11,054 nucleotides of DNA from NCBI GenBank assembly GCA_016928975.1, contig JAFGJR010000054.1, positions 1-11,054 on the forward strand, in the 5' to 3' direction. A model generated the notes under the pieces. It made no database searches, was not told where the DNA came from, and saw only the letters and a list, made by a program, of their open reading frames with translations. The stretch is from Sedimentisphaerales bacterium (GTDB lineage: Bacteria; Planctomycetota; Phycisphaerae; Sedimentisphaerales; SG8-4). Position 1 is the stretch's first letter. Each line of letters opens with the position of its first letter. Below are positions 6,810 to 11,054 of this stretch, in pieces. The translations under genes and the position numbers were made by a program.

Positions 6810-7346
6810 TCACGCCGCCTTGTTCTGGAAGAAGACGCTCAGAATGAAGTCGGCCCCCACCTGCCCCTCGTTGTCGTTCTGTTTCTGCAGGTTGAGTTGT
6901 CTCAGCTTCATGATGCGTGGGAGTTTCTCGATTTCCAGGAGGAACGAGTAGAACGAATTGAAATCGCCCACCCACTTCATCTCCAGTGGCTGCTCCACGT
7001 AGCCGCTGTTGTCCTTGGGCACGAGCGTGCGAATCGTCTTGGGTTTGAGCCCCTGTTTCTGGGCCACCACGGTCACCTGCTCCAGGACCTTGTGGACTTC
7101 GCTGGTCGGGGGCAGCTTGCTCTCGAAGAAGCGGATCGCCTCTTCGAGCTGGGCGAGTTGTTTGTTCAGGTCGTCCGCCTTGGCCGTCGCCTCTTCAAAT
7201 TCGGCCAGCTTGGCGCGCTTGCCGTCCACGCGTTGCTTGGCCTCGGCCAGGTGCTGATTCGCCGGCTTGATCATATACTGGTAGCCGGCCGCTGCCACGC
7301 CCACCAACAGGATGAAGAATACCGCCTTTCGAAGACCGCTGGTCAT
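6810..7346 (-). CDS. pilO: PilO-like pilus alignment protein
   Basis: 178 aa from ATG 7346. A short basic N-terminus is followed by one membrane helix (about 8-25), a coiled-coil rich in Lys, Glu and Ala (about 30-77), then FFESKLPPTSEV and a ferredoxin-like domain with the pattern common in PilO: VLEQVTVVAQKQGL (87-100), YVEQPLEMKWVGDFNSFYSF (116-135) and LEIEKLPRIMKL (137-148). PilO pairs with PilN in the periplasm and links the cytoplasmic ring to PilP and the secretin. The start at 7346 is fixed by AGGAG 7 nt upstream; a GTG at 7364 is in frame but lies upstream of that SD. It follows pilN by 66 bp. Confidence 0.88.
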   Translation of the reverse strand: MTSGLRKAVFFILLVGVAAAGYQYMIKPANQHLAEAKQRVDGKRAKLAEFEEATAKADDLNKQLAQLEEAIRFFESKLPPTSEVHKVLEQVTVVAQKQGLKPKTIRTLVPKDNSGYVEQPLEMKWVGDFNSFYSFLLEIEKLPRIMKLRQLNLQKQNDNEGQVGADFILSVFFQNKAA

Positions 7347-7353
7347 GATGTCA

Positions 7354-7358
7354 CTCCT
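7354..7358 (-). promoter_or_regulatory. pilO ribosome-binding site AGGAG
   Basis: AGGAG lies 7 nt before ATG 7346. It decides the pilO start against the in-frame GTG at 7364, which would place the SD inside the coding region. Confidence 0.8.
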
Positions 7359-7412
7359 GCACACGGCGGCCTATCCTCGGATCGCCGCGTGATCTTCCAA
7401 AGAACACCGGAA

Positions 7413-8132
7413 TTAGAACTGATACACGGAATGCGCCGCCTTGGCCTTGATGTCCTCGACGTCCTCCTTTGTCAGATGCACCTCCGGGCGCAGCACGGCC
7501 GTGAGCTTGAACTGCCGGAATGCGATATCGTCCACCTTCTTCTCCGTGGACTCCACCAGGGCCACGTCGGTCAACAGAGTCGACCCGCCGAGCCGCTCGA
7601 TATACGCCGCCACCTGGAGGTCGCTTGGCGACACTCCCTCGATTTCCAGATGGGTCTCGATCTGTTTCTCGGCCGAGAGCTTCAACTCCAGCTCCGAGGG
7701 TGCCTGTTGCTCCTGGGCGGCCTGGTACCTGGTCTTCGTGGCAACCGCCTGAGCCGCCCGGCTCATCTCCTTCTGCTGCAGATTCACCTTGAGCAAGGAC
7801 ACGCCGGCCGGCAGGTTGTTCGTCAACGACGCCAGCACGACGCTACGCGGCACCGGCTCCAGCAACTCGGCTGTCGTCAGCGCGGTCCTCATCATCTCCT
7901 TGCGCTTCGTCTGAAGTTCCTCGAACTTCTTGATCGACTCCTGCATGCGCGCCATCTTGGCGTTGACCAGGGACTCCTCGGCGCCGCAGGCTCGCTGGCG
8001 GATCTTGATCGTCACAAACGAGCCGCCCAGGGCAGCCATGACTACCGAGAACAGAACCAGGCACATCAGGTTGGCCCGGCGTGACTCGTTGCTCTGCACA
8101 TAATCGTCCGGCACGAAGTTTATGTTTGACAT
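7413..8132 (-). CDS. pilN: PilN-like pilus alignment protein
   Basis: 239 aa. The first residues, MSNINFVPDDYV, match the short cytoplasmic INLLP-type motif by which PilN docks into PilM. One membrane helix follows (about 22-43), then a coiled-coil (about 50-85), the segment VPRSVVLASLTNNLPAGVSL (94-113) typical of PilN/Fimbrial assembly proteins, a Gln- and Lys-rich insert (about 118-150), and a ferredoxin-like half with LEIEGVSPSDLQVAAYIERL (162-181). It is somewhat longer than many PilN proteins because of the insert and a polar tail after 215. ATG 8132 is preceded by GGAGGT at about 12 nt, a rather long spacing. It pairs with PilO in the inner membrane. Confidence 0.9.
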   Translation of the reverse strand: MSNINFVPDDYVQSNESRRANLMCLVLFSVVMAALGGSFVTIKIRQRACGAEESLVNAKMARMQESIKKFEELQTKRKEMMRTALTTAELLEPVPRSVVLASLTNNLPAGVSLLKVNLQQKEMSRAAQAVATKTRYQAAQEQQAPSELELKLSAEKQIETHLEIEGVSPSDLQVAAYIERLGGSTLLTDVALVESTEKKVDDIAFRQFKLTAVLRPEVHLTKEDVEDIKAKAAHSVYQF

Positions 8133-8182
8133 TGCTGTTATCTACCTCCGTTGAGGGGACTGACACGCCCGGCGCCGTCACC

Positions 8183-9121
8183 TCAGGAAAGACTGAGGCC
8201 AAAGGAGAGGGCCCAGCCGACCTTGCCGTTTCTGCGATCCAGGCCGAGGCGCTCGGGGTCCGTCATCTGGATGGCGGCCATGCAATCGCCCATCTGTGCC
8301 TGAATCTCCAGTTGCCTGGCAATCGTCCGGTAGACGTCCGGGTCCACCGCCAGTCCCGACAGGAAAATCAACCGCTCGATCTGCACACCCTTGTAGAGCG
8401 AAAGGAATTCACGTCTGCAGGCAATCAATTCCATCACGAGCCTGCCGGTCAGTTTTTCGTCCTTGAGCTGTTTGGTGCCCACCGGAATGGAGCACGCGTA
8501 CAGCGGATTCTTGTGCCGGCTGATCACGACGTTCGTGCAGTCCGGCTGGATGTCCAGCAGCATGACGATCGAATCGAGATCGGTCTTGCGCCGTCCGAAG
8601 AAGCGGGCATAGCAGGCCGCCAACGCCACGGGCCAGACGCAAATCGATTTGAGCGTCAGACCGGCCCGCTCGTAGATCGCCAGATGCCTGTCGATCACCG
8701 CTCGCTCCGTCGCCAGAACCAGGACGTTGTCCTGCTCGGCGGGGATGTACTTGACCACGGTGTTCTTCTCAAGCGGCTCGAACGGCAGCTTTTGCTTGAT
8801 CTTGGCGAAGATCGCCTCCTCAATCCTGCCGTCGAACTTCTTGGGCCATCGAATGTGGTCGATGAACACCTCGCTGGCGGGCAGCGCCGCCACGACCTCC
8901 CTGCCTTTGAAGTGCCCTTCATGGGTGGACTCACGCATCACGTCGATGGCCCACCGCTGCCAGCGGGCCGTCCCCGCGATGATATCCGCGGGACAGCCGA
9001 CGTATTGCCCGGCGATCAGGACTGCGTCCTCCGAGCCGTTGGCAAGCTGCGACAACGTGAGGCAATCGTTGCCCAGATCCACACCGATAGGGTATGATTG
9101 TCTTTTTCCAAGTCCAAACAT
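8183..9121 (-). CDS. pilM: PilM-like actin-fold pilus protein
   Basis: 312 aa, slightly short for PilM (about 350). An actin/FtsA-like fold is indicated by the phosphate-1 motif YPIGVDLGNDCLTLSQL (10-26), the phosphate-2 motif IVMLLDIQPDCTNVVISR (185-202) and the adenosine motif LIFLSGLA (251-258), together with the ALPASEVFIDHIRWP segment (79-93) and EEAIFAKIKQKLPFEP (101-116) common in PilM. PilM is cytoplasmic, binds ATP and the PilN N-terminus, and connects the alignment complex to the ATPases. ATG 9121 is chosen because the family's N-terminus begins there. The frame is open for about 100 codons upstream, but these would cross the probable promoter and do not look like PilM. The SD is weak (AGG at about 10 nt). 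First gene of the operon. Confidence 0.92.
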   Translation of the reverse strand: MFGLGKRQSYPIGVDLGNDCLTLSQLANGSEDAVLIAGQYVGCPADIIAGTARWQRWAIDVMRESTHEGHFKGREVVAALPASEVFIDHIRWPKKFDGRIEEAIFAKIKQKLPFEPLEKNTVVKYIPAEQDNVLVLATERAVIDRHLAIYERAGLTLKSICVWPVALAACYARFFGRRKTDLDSIVMLLDIQPDCTNVVISRHKNPLYACSIPVGTKQLKDEKLTGRLVMELIACRREFLSLYKGVQIERLIFLSGLAVDPDVYRTIARQLEIQAQMGDCMAAIQMTDPERLGLDRRNGKVGWALSFGLSLS

Positions 9122-9298
9122 GCAAGGTTCGCCTACATTAGAAACGTGTTGACTTTCTTCCCTCTGTCTGTGGCGACAGGGATTGCAACTCGCGCTGCTG
9201 CGTCGTTCCTGAACCCCCCTTTTCCTTCCGGTAGCACAGCCATGTTGACCTTCACCGTAAGCTTCTGGCGGTAGTATCTCGGCAATCAATCCGACGCC
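9122..9298 (-). other. Long predicted 5' leader of the pil operon
   Basis: About 177 nt lie between the predicted transcription start and pilM ATG. They contain short inverted repeats, for example CTGTC-gccaca-GACAG (9163-9178), ACCG...CGGT near 9257-9275, and TCGCC/GGCGA bracketing the last 50 nt before the start. A purine-rich tract (GGAAGGAAAAGGGGGG) lies in the middle. I looked for the conserved cores of c-di-GMP-I (GEMM), glycine, cobalamin and SAM riboswitches and did not recognise any. Regulation by RNA structure is possible but unproven. The remaining 9334-9464 shows nothing I can name, and no hairpin terminator after gpsA. Confidence 0.35.
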
Positions 9299-9304
9299 GA
9301 TTAA

Positions 9305-9333
9305 AATATATGAATGGAACACAGCAAGGCCAA
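9305..9333 (-). promoter_or_regulatory. Probable promoter of the pil operon
   Basis: TTGGCC (9333-9328) and TATATT (9310-9305) on the minus strand are 17 nt apart, matching 4/6 and 5/6 of the sigma-70 consensus in an AT-rich island of otherwise GC-rich DNA. No comparable site is seen nearer to pilM. I saw no sigma-54 GG-N10-GC element here, although sigma-54 drives pilins in some groups. Confidence 0.5.
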
Positions 9334-9464
9334 AAACGCATGGGAGATTCGTCACCGGGCGCAGCCGGATATGGGTGGGGTGAAGACGCATGCCGAGAGC
9401 AAACGAGCGTGTGCTGCCGACCTGGAACACACAGACGCTATGGGGCCTACACGTCCTACCGGCC

Positions 9465-10472
9465 CTATTCCGCTCTGGGCCGGCGACTCATCAGGTCGTC
9501 GATGGCAGCCTGGACGGGCTTTCCGTCGAAGAGGACGTCGTGCACGGCCTGGGTTATCGGCATCTCGACCGCATACTGCCGAGCCAGAGCGACGACGGAC
9601 TTGCAGGTAGAGATTCCCTCCACGACCGACTCGGTAGCTCCCTGCGCCTCAGCGAGCGACTGTCCCTGTCCTATTCTCTCGCCAAAAGAGCGGTTGCGGC
9701 CGGTCGGCGAGATGCAGGTGGTCACCAGATCGCCCAGTCCGGTCAGACCGGCGAATGTCTGTTCCCTCGCGTCCATGGCCACGCCCAGTCGCGTGATCTC
9801 CGCCAGGCCGCGTGCCAGCAGAGCCGCCTTGGCATTGTCGCCGGCGCCGATCCCATCGACTATGCCGGTGGCGATGGCAATCACATTTTTCATCGCGCCG
9901 GCCAATTCGACGCCGACAACGTCCGTATTCGTATAGACGCGAAGCCACCCGCAGGTGAACGTCTGTTGAATGCCCCGGGCCAACTCCTCGTCCTCCGCCG
10001 CCGCACAGGCGGTCGCAGGGAGCTTTCTCGCCAGCTCGTCGGCGATGGTTGGACCGCTCAGGACCGCCAATCCCGCGCCTTCCCCGAGCACGTCCCGGAT
10101 GATCTGCGTCGGGCGCAGCAAAGTGCCGTTCTCAATGCCCTTGGCCACCGAGACGATGGGGACTGCCCTGGGGACGCGGGTCTTGAGACGGTTCCACACG
10201 CTCCGCATATACTGGCAGGGTACGGCCGAGACAATCAGATCGGCCCCTACCATCGCTCGCTCGTCTCTCGGCTCAAAGACCACCGAGTCGGGCAGCGCGT
10301 AGCCGGGCAGGAATTTCGTGTTCTCCCGCTTGCGCTCGATCTGGGCCAACTGCCCGGCATCGTAGCCCCACATCCGTGTGGCAATCCCCTTCTCACATAG
10401 CAGGATCGACAGGACGGTCCCCATCCCACCGTCGCCGACGATCGTGACGTTCCCGTGTCCGCTCGATGACAT
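9465..10472 (-). CDS. gpsA: Glycerol-3-phosphate dehydrogenase [NAD(P)+]
   Basis: 335 aa from ATG 10472, the family length. It reduces dihydroxyacetone phosphate to sn-glycerol-3-phosphate, the backbone for phospholipids, in the cytoplasm. The Rossmann motif is VGDGGMGTVLS (12-22), a GxGxxG variant with Asp at the second place. SVAKGIE (108-114) and GPTIADELARKLPATA (140-155) are the conserved dinucleotide and substrate loops. The catalytic Lys is in AMKNVIAIATG (193-203; K195), followed by GDNAKAALLARGLAE (211-225) and the signature GLTGLGDLVTTCISPTGRNR (242-261). An in-frame ATG at 10574 would add 34 residues, but it lies upstream of the near-perfect promoter and of the family N-terminus, so 10472 is preferred. 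An AGGG sits about 6 nt before it. It is separated from pilM by 343 bp and has its own promoter. Confidence 0.97.
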   Translation of the reverse strand: MSSSGHGNVTIVGDGGMGTVLSILLCEKGIATRMWGYDAGQLAQIERKRENTKFLPGYALPDSVVFEPRDERAMVGADLIVSAVPCQYMRSVWNRLKTRVPRAVPIVSVAKGIENGTLLRPTQIIRDVLGEGAGLAVLSGPTIADELARKLPATACAAAEDEELARGIQQTFTCGWLRVYTNTDVVGVELAGAMKNVIAIATGIVDGIGAGDNAKAALLARGLAEITRLGVAMDAREQTFAGLTGLGDLVTTCISPTGRNRSFGERIGQGQSLAEAQGATESVVEGISTCKSVVALARQYAVEMPITQAVHDVLFDGKPVQAAIDDLMSRRPRAE

Positions 10473-10536
10473 CCCGATCCCTGTCCTTGCCTGTTCGGCT
10501 CCCAGAGACGCCACGGCGGCGCTCCTGGCAGTGCGG

Positions 10537-10565
10537 ATTAGACCGGCAAATGCATAGGATGTCAA
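10537..10565 (-). promoter_or_regulatory. gpsA promoter (near-consensus sigma-70)
   Basis: TTGACA (10565-10560) is a perfect -35. After exactly 17 nt comes TCTAAT (10542-10537), matching 5 of 6 -10 bases. The predicted start near 10530 gives a leader of about 57 nt before ATG 10472. The site lies inside the longer in-frame extension and so argues against the 10574 start. Confidence 0.75.
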
Positions 10566-10695
10566 TGCTGCCATGTCTTCAGCGACCGCGGGCCGATATC
10601 CTTCACAAAGAATCTGCGCGCGTCCTAATCCAAGTCACAAGGTAAGCCGATAGACCTGCAAGAATTGGAGCTTCGCGACAGGGTGGTGATTCCCG

Positions 10696-10726
10696 AAAAG
10701 CGAGCGGCCCGCAAAGCCGCTCGCTT
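10696..10726 (-). terminator. Rho-independent terminator
   Basis: AAGCGAGCGGC and GCCGCTCGCTT form a perfect 11-bp stem around a 7-nt loop (10709-10715). On the minus strand the GC-rich 9-bp part is followed by TTTTC. It lies 112 nt after the stop of the propeller gene at 10839 and upstream of the gpsA promoter, so it should end that transcript and insulate gpsA. The plus strand has no T-run after the stem. Confidence 0.75.
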
Positions 10727-10749
10727 CTATTCTGTGCCCGCTCAGCATG

Positions 10750-10857
10750 TCAATGGTGGCGACAGGCCCACTCGAAGCCGCAGATGTCGTCCCTCGTGCC
10801 ATAGAGCCCATCATACCCGGCACGCCAATCCTCAAAACCTAAGGCAGCGGGATCGCT
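10750..10857 (-). other. Coding-like 35-codon stretch in a shifted frame
   Basis: Between TAG 10860-10858 and TGA 10752-10750 the minus strand has an open frame whose codons look like real coding sequence: mostly G or C at third positions and the peptide GFEDWRAGYDGLYGTRDD followed by ICGFEWACRHH. It has no start codon and overlaps the end of the propeller gene by 19 nt in another frame. It may be the true C-terminus of that gene after a frameshift (biological or a sequencing error), a decayed gene, or chance. I do not recognise the peptide. Confidence 0.3.
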
Positions 10858-11054
10858 CTAACGAAGATCTGGTTGACGAAGACGCCATCTCCCCGGTCGA
10901 GGCTTCGATTGAAGGCAATCCACTGGCCATTGGGCGCGACGCAAAGGGCATCGGGCGAACGCCCGGGGTAGAGCGTCGGGTCCGTGATCCTCTCCGATTC
11001 CCCGAAGTGCGCGTCGCCCTCGATCACATTTGTACGCCAGATCGAATTGTCCGA
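10839..11054 (-). CDS. C-terminal part of a PD40/WD40-like propeller protein (partial)
   Basis: 71 codons are visible, open to the right window edge and ending in TAG at 10841-10839. The segment DALCVAPNGQWIAFNRSLD matches the PD40 (TolB-like) propeller blade pattern SPDG-x-IAF, and DNSIWRTNV and NQIFVRAI look like the strand pairs that follow and precede such blades. A beta-propeller of this type usually binds ligands or other proteins and is often exported; no enzymatic residues can be judged from this fragment. It is read in the same direction as gpsA but is separated from it by a terminator. The coding-like frame just downstream (10750-10857) hints that the true end may lie further on. 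Confidence 0.6.
   Translation of the reverse strand, partial: SDNSIWRTNVIEGDAHFGESERITDPTLYPGRSPDALCVAPNGQWIAFNRSLDRGDGVFVNQIFVRAIPLP

Noticed and set aside
6759..8084. A 441-codon plus-strand open frame opposite pilO and pilN
   Set aside because: Antisense shadow: no family motifs, no SD, and it spans two real genes and their gap on the other strand.
8081..9097. A 338-codon plus-strand open frame opposite pilM
   Set aside because: Antisense shadow of pilM, with low-complexity His/Arg/Gln-rich translation.
9122..9298. c-di-GMP-I (GEMM) riboswitch upstream of pilM
   Set aside because: Considered because such riboswitches precede pilus genes in some bacteria, but I cannot find the conserved GEMM core sequence in the leader.
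9122..9430. A 103-codon in-frame extension in front of pilM
   Set aside because: It lacks similarity to PilM, crosses the probable promoter and has no SD at its start. PilM proteins begin close to the phosphate-1 motif, as here from 9121.
10635..10835. A 66-codon minus-strand ORF after the propeller gene
   Set aside because: It starts at a TTG without an SD, runs through the terminator hairpin, and its frame differs from the one with coding-like codons.
1..11054. CRISPR array, insertion sequence or toxin-antitoxin pair
   Set aside because: No regularly spaced repeats, no transposase motifs or terminal inverted repeats, and no small gene pair with recognisable toxin or antitoxin features.

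Overview
The window is GC-rich and every gene I can support lies on the minus strand, so it reads from high to low coordinates. It looks like a bacterial chromosome carrying a type IV pilus (T4P) or type II secretion-like (T2S) assembly locus. The mixed T4P/T2S character, the PilN opening INFVPDD and the GspC/PilP-like subunit suggest Planctomycetota or another PVC lineage. That is inference from general appearance, since no marker gene is present.

Region by region in transcription order. (1) 11054-10839: the C-terminal end of a protein with a PD40/WD40-like propeller motif, cut by the window edge. It is followed by a coding-like stretch in another frame and a strong hairpin terminator (10696-10726). 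(2) 10565-9465: gpsA (glycerol-3-phosphate dehydrogenase), behind a near-consensus promoter (TTGACA, 17 nt, TCTAAT) that also fixes its start at 10472. (3) 9464-9122: 343 bp without a gene, holding a probable promoter and an unusually long leader (about 177 nt) for the pilus operon. (4) 9121-693: nine closely spaced genes: pilM, pilN, pilO, a PilP/GspC-like subunit, pilB, pilT, pilC and two prepilin-like genes resembling GspI/PilV and GspJ/PilW. (5) 617-495: a tRNA-Val(GAC) gene with its own probable promoter. (6) 494-1: no convincing complete gene; a possible gene remnant, a 9-bp hairpin, and a very strong Shine-Dalgarno leading into a 16-codon ORF.

How the genes work together: PilM (cytoplasmic, actin-like), PilN, PilO and the PilP/GspC-like protein should form the inner-membrane alignment complex. 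PilC is the platform protein, PilB the extension ATPase and PilT the retraction ATPase. The two prepilin-like proteins would be minor (pseudo)pilins that prime or tip the filament. The major pilin, secretin and prepilin peptidase are not in the window and must be encoded elsewhere. The presence of PilT argues for a retractile pilus rather than a pure T2S system. GpsA belongs to phospholipid synthesis and seems to be a separate transcription unit.

I did not find a clearly new system. The most noteworthy points are the long pilM leader, the hairpin separating pilB from pilT, the tRNA-Val with C instead of U at position 33, and coding-like but frame-broken stretches near both window ends.
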